Shown: positions 1 to 8,906 of the stretch, in pieces
Position numbering within the stretch: the first letter of the stretch is position 1
Layout of the letters: each line of letters starts with the position of its first letter
Origin: Atopobiaceae bacterium
GTDB lineage: Bacteria; Actinomycetota; Coriobacteriia; Coriobacteriales; Atopobiaceae
DNA: 64,000 nucleotides
Direction: 5' to 3'
Assembly: GCA_017513965.1 (NCBI GenBank)
Contig: JAFWMI010000070.1
Location: forward strand, 1 to 64,000
Notes under the pieces: model-generated
Told to the model about the DNA's origin: nothing
Databases searched by the model: none
Seen by the model: the letters and a program-made list of their open reading frames with translations, nothing else
Position numbers and translations under genes: made by a program

Positions 1-67
1 CATAGAAGTATCCGTTTGTACGCAGGTCCTCGTACCCCTGTGCGCCTATGCTAATGGTACGTGCCAT
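1..67 (-). CDS. AAA-ATPase-like protein, N-terminal fragment (cut by window edge)
   Basis: Only the first 22 codons are visible, read from an ATG at 67 towards position 1. They start MARTISIGAQ and continue through GYEDLRTNGYFY. This resembles the start of the AAA-ATPase-like/PD-(D/E)XK proteins (AAA-ATP_like, DUF1703 type), which open with a short strand, then 'iGxqxFexLRexxYFYVDKT'. A GAGGGGAG ribosome-binding site lies 8 bases upstream of the ATG. Such proteins are common accessory genes of uncertain function in gut anaerobes. The body of the gene is outside the window, so it cannot be said whether it is intact. Confidence 0.55.
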   Translation of the reverse strand, partial: MARTISIGAQGYEDLRTNGYFY

Positions 68-209
68 TTTGCGTGCTCCCCTCTGGTATGCCGCCTCCTA
101 TGGTAGCGCAAAGGGAACGTGCGTAACGTGCTGGGATTGCGAGGGACTCGCGATCCTGCATTGCCAACGAGACGGCTCGGTTGTCGTTATCCGTTTCCTC
201 ATGGGCTAA

Positions 210-488
210 GTACGCGATGAGGTCGAACAGTATCCCTTTGGCGCAAACGGTTCGAAGTGCCACCCTACAGCTTCGTCGGCCAAGCGTGCGGTGGACTTTG
301 TGGTGCAGGCACGGGGAAGTGTGGTCCCCGTGGAGGTCAAGGCTGGCAGAGTGGCGGCGAACTCACTCAAGGTATTGGTGAGAAGCAATGAAGACATCGA
401 GCTTGCCTACAAGGTTGCCGATGCGAACGTGGATGTTGGGGAGGATGGTATCGTTACCATTCCCCACTACATGGCGATGTACATTTAG
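210..488 (+). pseudogene. DUF4143 / ATP-binding protein, C-terminal remnant
   Basis: The open frame runs from just after an in-frame TAA (207-209) to the stop at 486-488. Its end matches the C-terminal nuclease-like part of the ATPase/DUF4143 family. Visible motifs are VDFVVQ, then VVPVEVKAG, then SLKVL, and a terminal 'GIVTIPHYMAMYI' that fits the family ending 'G.I.nlPLYm'. The ATPase part is absent and the only start inside (GTG 291) lacks a convincing ribosome-binding site. It is therefore read as a decayed 3' end. Bases 68-209 show nothing further. Confidence 0.5.
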
Positions 489-573
489 GACGGGACTCGC
501 GACCGTCTATCTACAAGCGCCATGTCGCGTGGGAAAGGTTGTTTGATCCGGCTGATGAAGAGCTTGTTACTAC

Positions 574-2160
574 CTAGAACTGCTGATAGATAAAAGCAGA
601 AGCATTATATCCAGAGCCATAGACGCCAAACACAACCGGAATGGCAATCGCCAAGAGGTATATGGCCCACCTGAGTACGATGCCTTGGCGCGCGATGGTA
701 TCTCTGAACGACACGCCACGTTCGTGCCCATAGTCAACAGCAAAAAGCACAATCAGGGCGATGACAAGGACAAACCAGCTTGCATTACTCAAGCCAAGAT
801 TAATGAGTGAGCCATCTGTAATAAAGGAGAAGTCGTACCACCCAACGAGCGTGTTCTTCATCATGTTGAGCGCCACCGAGAGCGATGCCGCCCTAGAGAA
901 GTATCTGCCTATGGAACAGACGATGAACGTACGAAAAATCTGAAAGCCGAGCCATGCCTTGGAATCCTCGCTTATCCGGAACAGCTTTCTCATCGCGGCG
1001 TACTGATCAACGAGCAGGATTCCCATGGAGATAAAGATGCTGTTCCACAGTCCGTAGGCAACATATTTCCAGCTGGAACCATGCCAAAAGCCTACGAGCA
1101 AATACACGATAAACATTGCCATGAAGGGAGGAATCTTCTTGCCGGCAGATGTGCCAAACGTGGCACGGGTCTTCTTGCCAATGCGCGCAAAGGCCTTCGA
1201 AAGGTTAAGCGGATAAAAGACGTAGTCGCGCATCCACTGGCCAAGCGTTATGTGCCACCTGCGCCAAAAATCCTCGACTGAGTTCGAAAAATAGGGCTGC
1301 TTGAAGTTGTCTGCGAGTTGTATGCCCAGTATTTGGGATATGCCCAAAGAAATGTCCATACCACCCGAGAAGTCAGCATATACCTGAAGGCCATAGCCTA
1401 CGCTCGCGAGAAACAGTATGGGACCGGTGTAGTAACTTGCATTGTCGAATAGTTGGTCTACGGGTATTGCCAAGCGGTTGGCAATAACGAGTTTTTTGAT
1501 GAAGCCCCAGAGGATGAGCTGGGAGCCGTAGCAAAGGCGCTTGTAGTCAAACCTATGCCCCTCATACAGCTGCTTCGCAAGCTGCGAATGACGTGGAATG
1601 GGGCCTTGCAGAATTTGGGGAAAGTACGACATGAAGAGCATGAACTTTGGAAGGCTGTGGTCAGCTTTCGTTTTGTTACGCGTAATGTCAGAGAGATAGG
1701 CAATGGCTTGCAAGGTATAGAAAGAGATGCCTACAGGCAGAACGAGGCCTAGCGCATGGGGTAGTTGAATTCCCGCCTTTGCCAAGAGCGAGTTGCCCAC
1801 GTCAACGAAAAAATTCCAATACTTGAGGTACAGCAGCGTCGCCAGATTGAACACAATGCCAACTGCCATAGCCTTACGTGAATGAGACTTGGTTTGCTTC
1901 TTGAGCGCTCGTGCCTCCTTGCGAGAGAGGCTCTCTGCCTTTTGCGCGCCCGCGGTCATAATGCGTTCTATCCAAAGACCGCATAGGTACGTGACCAACG
2001 TTTGGAACACCAGTACCAAAATAACCCATTCGCTATTTAGGAAGAAAAAAGTATAGCTAGCCAAAAGCAGCACTATCCAACGGCCCTTTTTGGGAACAAG
2101 AAAGTAGGCAACTATGACCGCGGCGACGAACGCCAAAAAAAGCCCAGACACGTAGGACAA
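574..2160 (-). CDS. MBOAT family O-acyltransferase (DltB/AlgI-like)
   Basis: A 528-residue multi-spanning membrane acyltransferase of the DltB/AlgI type, which moves an acyl group from a donor to an extracytoplasmic polymer. The signature region reads EDFWRRWHITLGQWMRDYVF, followed by VGFWHGSSW with the invariant histidine. It is very similar along its length to the second MBOAT gene at 17343-18932. An in-frame ATG at 2223 would add 21 residues, but it overlaps the divergent neighbour and lies upstream of a TATAAT on this strand (2212-2207). The TTG at 2160, preceded by GGA 7 bases away, gives a start that aligns with the paralogue and leaves a short leader, so TTG is preferred. It is divergent from an SGNH-like partner, the usual pairing for MBOAT polymer acylation. 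Confidence 0.85.
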   Translation of the reverse strand: MSYVSGLFLAFVAAVIVAYFLVPKKGRWIVLLLASYTFFFLNSEWVILVLVFQTLVTYLCGLWIERIMTAGAQKAESLSRKEARALKKQTKSHSRKAMAVGIVFNLATLLYLKYWNFFVDVGNSLLAKAGIQLPHALGLVLPVGISFYTLQAIAYLSDITRNKTKADHSLPKFMLFMSYFPQILQGPIPRHSQLAKQLYEGHRFDYKRLCYGSQLILWGFIKKLVIANRLAIPVDQLFDNASYYTGPILFLASVGYGLQVYADFSGGMDISLGISQILGIQLADNFKQPYFSNSVEDFWRRWHITLGQWMRDYVFYPLNLSKAFARIGKKTRATFGTSAGKKIPPFMAMFIVYLLVGFWHGSSWKYVAYGLWNSIFISMGILLVDQYAAMRKLFRISEDSKAWLGFQIFRTFIVCSIGRYFSRAASLSVALNMMKNTLVGWYDFSFITDGSLINLGLSNASWFVLVIALIVLFAVDYGHERGVSFRDTIARQGIVLRWAIYLLAIAIPVVFGVYGSGYNASAFIYQQF

Positions 2161-2321
2161 GTTGGATTCCAATCTATCGAAGGAGCGCAAAACTAACGAA
2201 TAGTATATTATAGCGATTGGCAACTATAAGCGCCTTTAACAAACTGCTTGCTTCTTGTACTGGACGAGATTGGTCGTGTCAATTGTCAAATACTTCCCAT
2301 AATTCAGAGCCTCGAACAAGG

Positions 2322-3884
2322 ATGCGTTGTGTTGGAAGAGTCCTTTTGTTCTGCATCCTTTCTGGTGTAATGCTTTCGTTGCTGTCAACGCTGCTCAAGC
2401 CTTCCTTTGGCGACGAGGGAGAGAGCGTTCGCGGCATGTATCAGCAAGAGAAAAACAGTGCGCAGGTGGTTTGCTTTGGCGCGAGTACGCTGCTGCGATC
2501 ATTCTCGCCAGACTACCTATTTGAGCATGAGGGTATCTATGCCTACAACAACTGTTCGCCCAACCAGCCAACCATGGCATCGTATTACCTCCTCAAGGAT
2601 ACCCTTGAGCTGCATCCCAAGTCGTTGTCGCTCATCATATTGGATATGGCCCCACTGGTTCGTAACGACGGAAAGTTCGACTCGTTTGCATGGTTTGAGC
2701 GAGCTGCAGTAAACATGCGCTTTTCCATCAACAAGCTGGCTTTTATGTGGGACATATCGCGGTCCTATTCAGACTACAACCTTCTTGGGCACGTTTTGCC
2801 CGTGCTGAGCTATCACTCTAGGTGGGACCAGCTCGAAGAGGATGATTTTAAGCAAGTGGTTGATGGAAAGGTCGATACAAGCATGCATGGGCAGTGCTTG
2901 GGAGGCATTTCCTTCATATCTAATCGATCGCAGGGGAACGCTGGCAAATACACGGCCAACAATGTGGAAAGCATTACGAATCGCTTGGACTACTCAGAAG
3001 AGGAGCTGAGAGCCTATCAAAACGAGCTTTGTGCTGAGTATGCATCCAAGATAATAGCGCTTTGCAAAGAATCGGGCGTGCAAGTTCTCTTGCTCAAAAC
3101 CCCATCAAGCGCTTGGACTGACAAGGACCACGACTGCCTGACATCCTTTGCTCAGGAACACGAGGTAGACCTTCTTGATATGAATATTCCTGAAGTATGG
3201 CATCAGCTTGGGCTGTCTTACGATGACGATTATCGCGACTCAAAGCATGTAAACTTCTTGGGTAGCCTTAAGGTTACGGACTATGTTGGCAAATACCTTA
3301 CTGAGCACTTCGCCAGCATCCTCAAGCCCATTGAAACCGCCTCGCCATTTTCGGACGAGGACCTCAATACCTTCCACAATGCCATTGAGTCGGCGTCACT
3401 ACGTCGGTGTACTGATTTGAAGAGCTACCTTGCTATGATTAACCGGCAGCGCCTGACGGTATTCGTATCTACTAAAGGTGACGTGGCTCAATCCATTGAT
3501 TTGGAAACCAAACAGCTCATGGAACAACTTGGCATGAAGAAGCTCGCAAGCATTGGCAGCAACGAGTCGTATGTGGGTGTACTGAACCGTGGCCAGTGCG
3601 TGGGGGAACAAACGAGAAAACCTCATAAGACTGCAACGATTAATGGCACGTACGAGCATGGTGTAGTGCATCTGGGCAACGCTCGCATGCAAAAGGACGC
3701 GGTGTTTAACAACGCCCTTGATATTTCCAGCTCGGCAGAAGAGGCAGTGATTAAAGTCAACGGGAAAAATCGATCGGTCAACATGAATGGCATCAATTTT
3801 GTTGTTTATGACGAGGAGCAGGAAGCAGTGGTCGATACGAGCTGCTTTGACGCTACGAAGGCACCCAATCGCATATCTAATTAG
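2322..3884 (+). CDS. membrane-anchored SGNH/AlgX-like protein, partner of MBOAT
   Basis: A 520-residue protein with an N-terminal membrane anchor (about residues 6-25) and an extracytoplasmic domain. A 'CFGAS' block gives candidate nucleophile Ser55, and a later D-x-x-H-like block reads 'DSKHVNFLGS'. These fit the SGNH-like partners (DltD, AlgX/AlgJ, PatB) that act with MBOAT proteins in O-acylation. Start ATG 2322 is chosen because it gives a short basic stretch before the anchor, as in the paralogue at 15931. An earlier ATG at 2217 would add a non-membrane extension and overlap the MBOAT leader. The ribosome-binding site at 2322 is poor. The C-terminal ~170 residues have no recognised domain. 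It runs convergent to the next gene. Confidence 0.7.
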   Translation: MRCVGRVLLFCILSGVMLSLLSTLLKPSFGDEGESVRGMYQQEKNSAQVVCFGASTLLRSFSPDYLFEHEGIYAYNNCSPNQPTMASYYLLKDTLELHPKSLSLIILDMAPLVRNDGKFDSFAWFERAAVNMRFSINKLAFMWDISRSYSDYNLLGHVLPVLSYHSRWDQLEEDDFKQVVDGKVDTSMHGQCLGGISFISNRSQGNAGKYTANNVESITNRLDYSEEELRAYQNELCAEYASKIIALCKESGVQVLLLKTPSSAWTDKDHDCLTSFAQEHEVDLLDMNIPEVWHQLGLSYDDDYRDSKHVNFLGSLKVTDYVGKYLTEHFASILKPIETASPFSDEDLNTFHNAIESASLRRCTDLKSYLAMINRQRLTVFVSTKGDVAQSIDLETKQLMEQLGMKKLASIGSNESYVGVLNRGQCVGEQTRKPHKTATINGTYEHGVVHLGNARMQKDAVFNNALDISSSAEEAVIKVNGKNRSVNMNGINFVVYDEEQEAVVDTSCFDATKAPNRISN

Positions 3885-3902
3885 CAATATACACGGGTTG
3901 CC

Positions 3903-5006
3903 TTAGTTGTATGTACGTCGTTTGCCCAGTAAGAAGGGGAGGCGACTATTGATGATCTCTACTGCGGCATACTCAAGGAGAACAAGCACAAGCAGCGCCA
4001 TAAAGCACTCGAAGATGTATTCAAAACTCGCGGCGGTTGGAATAGGCACGAGAGAATCCCATCCGGCATAGGCTATATCTCTTAGCCCAAAAACAGTTTG
4101 AGTTGCCATAATAACGAAACTGTTCTTGCCTAGATACTCGAGCCAATGAGTTGCATGCGTGCTGCAAACCGATTTGAGTAAAAGCAAAAGGCCAAAGCTA
4201 CCCACCACGCCAGATATGTAGAATAGCCATGGACGTGAGCCTTCTCTAAGCGAGTTAATGTCTACGGCCCCGTGATTGAGTCGCGACAAACAGATGTTTA
4301 CAATGCTGAGGGCAATTCCAGCCCATAGTTCTTTTGAGGTGTTGTTCCTGTTGTGTGCGGGACAAGCTGTTTGCAAGAGGTACCCGGTGCCCATAAACCA
4401 TGCAGCCATAAGGCCCTTGCCAACTACAGGTATGAGTTTGCCTGCAAGAATGACCAGCCAGTAAACATACGTTCCCGTGAGCATCTCCGATGCTAAGACC
4501 GTCTGGCGGGCAATGGAAACTGCAAAAGGACCAAATATGGCATATGTGAGTTGGATTCCCTTTGGCGCGTGCAGTAGACCGTAAAAAACGAGCGCTCCAA
4601 TAATCATGGTTGGTATAAACCAGAGTGAATTGATCCCCTTGAGCACAAGTGTATTTGCAAGGCAACGCATGAGCATGAGCAGGGCTTCGGTAAGCCCCTC
4701 GTGCCTAAGTAAGACGCAAGCGGCTTTGAAGAGGGAGCCAAACAGGCTAAACCAAAGGTAGGGGATTAAGAGCGTCTCAAACAGTCTTTTGGAAAACTCC
4801 CCGAAGCTGCGTTTGATTGGTGTTTGTGTGTAGCTGTAGAGATATCCAGTTACGACATAGAACAAGCTTATCTTGAATGAGCTCATCCAAGAGTCCACCG
4901 GATTGGAAAGCGAGGTAATGTGGCCAAACATTATCATGAGAATGCCAACGCCTTTGGCTGCGTCGATAAATGACAGTCTTGCACCTCTGTATTTGGTTGC
5001 TTCCAA
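3903..5006 (-). CDS. acyltransferase 3 family membrane protein
   Basis: A 367-residue polytopic protein of the acyltransferase-3 family (OafA/WecH/NeuO-like), which O-acetylates or O-acylates sugars or polymers at the membrane. Family features are the N-terminal 'SFIDAAKGVGILMIMFGH' with catalytic-type His29, about ten hydrophobic segments, and a basic end. The start codon is TTG at 5006, with GAGGAAG 6 bases upstream. It lies among polymer-modification genes, so its substrate is probably a wall or capsular glycan, but the sequence does not identify the acyl donor or acceptor. Its 3' end lies 18 bases from the convergent SGNH gene. Confidence 0.8.
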   Translation of the reverse strand: MEATKYRGARLSFIDAAKGVGILMIMFGHITSLSNPVDSWMSSFKISLFYVVTGYLYSYTQTPIKRSFGEFSKRLFETLLIPYLWFSLFGSLFKAACVLLRHEGLTEALLMLMRCLANTLVLKGINSLWFIPTMIIGALVFYGLLHAPKGIQLTYAIFGPFAVSIARQTVLASEMLTGTYVYWLVILAGKLIPVVGKGLMAAWFMGTGYLLQTACPAHNRNNTSKELWAGIALSIVNICLSRLNHGAVDINSLREGSRPWLFYISGVVGSFGLLLLLKSVCSTHATHWLEYLGKNSFVIMATQTVFGLRDIAYAGWDSLVPIPTAASFEYIFECFMALLVLVLLEYAAVEIINSRLPFLLGKRRTYN

Positions 5007-5180
5007 GAGTTACTTCCTCGAATGATGTGGTTGGTACGACTAGCTTATCAAAGTGAGACGCTCCACTTAAGAAGGACTTCCCCTCAGACCGACCCTTTGG
5101 AAGTATCGCTCAAAAATGAAAAAAGTGAACCTGTGGTAAGCTGAGTGATTGTAGCTAACGTGTAGAGTAAGGGAAGCCTC

Positions 5181-8100
5181 ATGAAGATCATTCCCCTCGT
5201 AAAGAAGACCCGTGACGTCGCAAAGCAGGCCAAGCGTATTGCACAGGCTGCGACTCACACACCTGCCAAGCAGAAATACTACTATGCGGAGTTTTGCAAG
5301 CATTGCCCCGTGGACGAGCGCAGGATGCTCTTTGAGTCCTTCCATGGCAAGAGCATATCGGACTCGTCGTATGCCGTCCTGCAAGAAATGGTTCGTCAGG
5401 GCATTGCCGAAGACTATGAGATTTACTACGCCACGAACGATCTCGCGCGCGATACGCCGTTTGTGGAGCACAATCAGCTACCTATCAAGCTCGTGGATAT
5501 TAATACGCGCAAGTATGCCTACATCGTGGCAACGGCTAAGTACCTGCTTAACAACAGTTCTTTTCCGCTCTGGCTCATTCGTCGTCCCGAGCAAGTATAT
5601 GTACAAACGTGGCATGGTACCCCACTCAAGACCTTGGGCAAAGAGATGCGTTTGGGCATTGAGTCTATGGTTAACGTGCAGCACAATTTTATTCAGGCAT
5701 CGTGGCTCACGTTTCCCAACGACTTTACCCGCGATGTAATCATGCGCGACTACAACTTGGACAAGCTGTTTACCGGCAAAGTTGCTATGGTGGGATATCC
5801 GCGCAATACCGTGTTTATGCGCGGGGCGGACGACTCGCTTCGTAAGAAATATGAACTGGATGGTTTTACCACCTATGCATACATGCCCACGTGGCGAGGC
5901 ACGAGCAACCACACGGTTGAGATTGCCAGTTACGCAGACTCTGTGTCCACGATGCTTCGTGAGCTAGACGCTCGTCTTACGGACAATCAAAAGGTCTTCG
6001 TTAACTTCCATTCTATGGTTGCGGGTGCCATTACGCTTGATGCATATGAGCATATTTTTCCATTTCCCACGGATGTGGGCACCTATGATTTCTTGGCCCA
6101 GATGGATGTGCTCATAACCGATTACTCCAGCGTAATGTTTGACTACGCCCTTACCCGCAAGCCCGTCGTGCTCTTTACGTACGACGAAGAGCAGTATCTA
6201 GCCGATCGTGGTATGTACTTCTCGTTGGAATCTCTACCCTTCGTTCAGGTTAAGACCATTGGCGAACTTGTTAATTGCTTGGATCAAAAAACCTATGCGC
6301 TTTCTGACGAAGACCTCTTATGGCTAAGCGAGCGTTTCTTGCCATACGACACGCCAGAAAATGCCCAGAACGTTCTTGCGCTCCTTTTGGGCCAGGTTCC
6401 TCAGGGGGTGTCGGTAATCGATTACGCCAGCAATGCTCTGCCAGCATGGAACGTCGTGGATGTTCCGGAGCAGAGAACGCGCGCGGACCTCAACGGGATC
6501 TTTCTCTCGTCCGACCCAACGCGGGACTTGGTGTTGCTCAATCGTCTTGGGTTTGGCCAAATAAAGTCAGTGCATCTGTATGACCACTTTCGCGAGTATC
6601 CCTTCTTGTTTGCGCGACGTGATCAGAATCCGCGCACGCCGGGAGAAGAGGTGGGGAGGTTTGTACTTCCTGCCGTGCGCAGACGTTTTGCCGAGCGTGA
6701 ACGCAAGCTGTTGTTTGGCGGGCTCACCGTTTCCACGAAGCCAAGAACGGTTTGTGTGTCGGGTACGGCGGACAGTACCTACAGCCCACAGCTCGAGATA
6801 ACCATGAGCGGCACGCTGAGCAGCGACGGCAATGAGGCGACGGTAACATTTGATGCGGGCAACGCGAGACCCGTGAAGATTATGCTTGCAACAGAGAATA
6901 GAATTCGTTGGTCTCGCGACCTCACGGAGCAGGAAGCTCGCGACAGTGCGGCAGCTATCGACGTGCTGCAACCCTTGTGCAGCTCCGACTTCCAAGCAAA
7001 GGTCAATTCGCGCGTAAAGGTATGTTTGCTCATTGAGGAGGCTGATGGCGCTCGCAAGGTTGCCGTGCTCAGTGCCCCTGCGAAGAAACACTCCACAACC
7101 GAAGGACTGGGTAGGCCGATTCAACCAGGCTTAGACGCCGTTAGGTCACACGTCACGTTTGATCGAGAGGGTAAATGCGGCATCCCCCTCATTGATGGCA
7201 TAAGAGACGACGCAATTGCTGTGGCACCGCTAAGAGGCGAAGGTGGAGTGCTTGAGCTGCTCTTCACGTATAGCCGCAACGTTGCTCAGGCATACCTCAC
7301 GCCCGTGGCAACAACCATAACGACGCCGCAGCAACGCTATTGTTCTATTCGCATCCAAATGCCCAATGGCGAGTACAAAGTCAATGCCGTTGAGCTTCGC
7401 AACCGTATGGGTACCATCAACACAGCGTATGGGATGAGCTTTATTGAGCGCACGAAAAAGTCCATGCGAATACTGGACGTTGTGTACGATCCGCGCGGAA
7501 GGGTGTACGACGGTATCTACTGGGATGTGTTTGTAGTGGTTACCGAGCGGGATGGGTCAACGTACGACCTTAAGTGCGGGACCTCCGATTTGTTGAGACA
7601 TTCGTTTTACTTCCGCAATCTTCAGTGTGACTTGGGGGACGGCAACATCGTCTTCCCCTATGCTACGGCAGGAACCAACCTCGCACTCTGCCACAGGCCA
7701 TTGCACGCGAGCGATTCCTTGGTGACCAAAGCTAAAGAGTGGGCTGCAATGGGGAGCTATCTCCTGCTCCTGCCCTATTGGAGCCACAAACGCATTTGGC
7801 TTGTATACGAAAAATTCTGCTCATTGGCTCAGGACAATGGCGCTGCGTTTTTCTCGTATTGTATGGAAGACGCTCCATCGGAAGCCCGTAAGCACGTGTT
7901 CTACGTTATGGACAAAGCGTCGTCTGAATATGCCAACGTTCAAAAGTATGGTCGCAATGTTATTGACTTTATGAGCTTTAGGCACATGTTGTACGCGCTC
8001 GCGGCCAACATCTATGTGGGCTCCGACTCCAAGTCGCACCTGTACCAATGGCGCCCCAAACCAAGCGTCGTGCGACAATTCATTATGCGCAAGGATGTGT

Positions 8101-8882
8101 TCTTCCTGCAACATGGCGTTACCGCCCTCAAGCGTGTCGACTACCTCTTTGGCAAACAGGGGACCTCGCCCATGACGTACTTCCTTACTACGTCACATGC
8201 CGAACAGGATGTGGTGGTCCAAAACTTTGGTTACGACCAACACCATGCGCCAGCTCTGGGGTTCTCTCGTTGGGACTTGCTGAGGGATACGTCGAACGGT
8301 AAGCAGCCGTCCATCCTCCTTATGCCTACTTGGCGGCAATGGTTGGAAGACGTGGGAAACGAGGCGTTCTTACAGAGTGACTATTTCCGCGCATATTCAG
8401 AACTCATACAAAGTGAGTCACTTAAGAAGTTGCTTGAGCAACATAATGCCAGGCTCAAGTTTTATATTCACCCAAAGCTGAGTGACCAGCTGCATCACTT
8501 TGGTACCAATTTCGAACGTGTTGAACTCGTTGAGATGGGATCCTGTTCGTTGAGCGATTTGATTATGGAATGCAACATGCTCATAACCGACTATTCGAGC
8601 GTGTGCTGGGATATGTTGTATTTGGATAAACCCGTGGTGTTCTATCAGTTTGACCAGGCGCAGTATGCAAGTGAAGTCGGTTCCTATATAGACCTCAACA
8701 ACGAGCTTCCAGGGCCAGTATGCAAGGATTTGGACGTGCTGGTCGATGAGGTAAAAACCGTTGCGGAGAGAGGCTTTGTGCTTGATGAACAGAGTGCGCA
8801 GCGTGCGCATAAGTGGTTTGACTTCAAGGACGATCACAACCGAAAGCGTACGTATGAGTTCTTGATTGAAGAGGGGCTGTAG
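5181..8882 (+). CDS. two-domain CDP-glycerol:poly(glycerophosphate) glycerophosphotransferase-like protein
   Basis: A 1233-residue protein with two Glyphos_transf (TagB/TagF) domains. Domain 1 shows 'TWHGTPLKTLG' (His145) and 'LITDYSSVMFDYA' (Asp314, Ser316). Domain 2 shows 'FLQHGVTALK' (His978) and 'LITDYSSVCWDM' (Asp1137, Ser1139). The family transfers glycerol-3-phosphate (or ribitol phosphate) from the CDP-activated form to a growing teichoic-acid chain on the inner membrane face. The middle, about residues 420-830, has no recognised fold and may hold a beta-rich linker. ATG 5181 follows AGGGAAG. Two complete transferase domains in one chain suggest either a primase plus polymerase or alternating linkages. 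It begins a same-strand series that runs to 14608. Confidence 0.85.
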   Translation: MKIIPLVKKTRDVAKQAKRIAQAATHTPAKQKYYYAEFCKHCPVDERRMLFESFHGKSISDSSYAVLQEMVRQGIAEDYEIYYATNDLARDTPFVEHNQLPIKLVDINTRKYAYIVATAKYLLNNSSFPLWLIRRPEQVYVQTWHGTPLKTLGKEMRLGIESMVNVQHNFIQASWLTFPNDFTRDVIMRDYNLDKLFTGKVAMVGYPRNTVFMRGADDSLRKKYELDGFTTYAYMPTWRGTSNHTVEIASYADSVSTMLRELDARLTDNQKVFVNFHSMVAGAITLDAYEHIFPFPTDVGTYDFLAQMDVLITDYSSVMFDYALTRKPVVLFTYDEEQYLADRGMYFSLESLPFVQVKTIGELVNCLDQKTYALSDEDLLWLSERFLPYDTPENAQNVLALLLGQVPQGVSVIDYASNALPAWNVVDVPEQRTRADLNGIFLSSDPTRDLVLLNRLGFGQIKSVHLYDHFREYPFLFARRDQNPRTPGEEVGRFVLPAVRRRFAERERKLLFGGLTVSTKPRTVCVSGTADSTYSPQLEITMSGTLSSDGNEATVTFDAGNARPVKIMLATENRIRWSRDLTEQEARDSAAAIDVLQPLCSSDFQAKVNSRVKVCLLIEEADGARKVAVLSAPAKKHSTTEGLGRPIQPGLDAVRSHVTFDREGKCGIPLIDGIRDDAIAVAPLRGEGGVLELLFTYSRNVAQAYLTPVATTITTPQQRYCSIRIQMPNGEYKVNAVELRNRMGTINTAYGMSFIERTKKSMRILDVVYDPRGRVYDGIYWDVFVVVTERDGSTYDLKCGTSDLLRHSFYFRNLQCDLGDGNIVFPYATAGTNLALCHRPLHASDSLVTKAKEWAAMGSYLLLLPYWSHKRIWLVYEKFCSLAQDNGAAFFSYCMEDAPSEARKHVFYVMDKASSEYANVQKYGRNVIDFMSFRHMLYALAANIYVGSDSKSHLYQWRPKPSVVRQFIMRKDVFFLQHGVTALKRVDYLFGKQGTSPMTYFLTTSHAEQDVVVQNFGYDQHHAPALGFSRWDLLRDTSNGKQPSILLMPTWRQWLEDVGNEAFLQSDYFRAYSELIQSESLKKLLEQHNARLKFYIHPKLSDQLHHFGTNFERVELVEMGSCSLSDLIMECNMLITDYSSVCWDMLYLDKPVVFYQFDQAQYASEVGSYIDLNNELPGPVCKDLDVLVDEVKTVAERGFVLDEQSAQRAHKWFDFKDDHNRKRTYEFLIEEGL

Positions 8883-8906
8883 TTACATTTAGGCAATGGA
8901 GATATC

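Noticed and set aside
2217-2321. An earlier start at ATG 2217 for the SGNH-like protein
   Set aside because: It would add a hydrophilic stretch before the membrane anchor, overlap the divergent MBOAT leader and break agreement with the paralogue at 15931.
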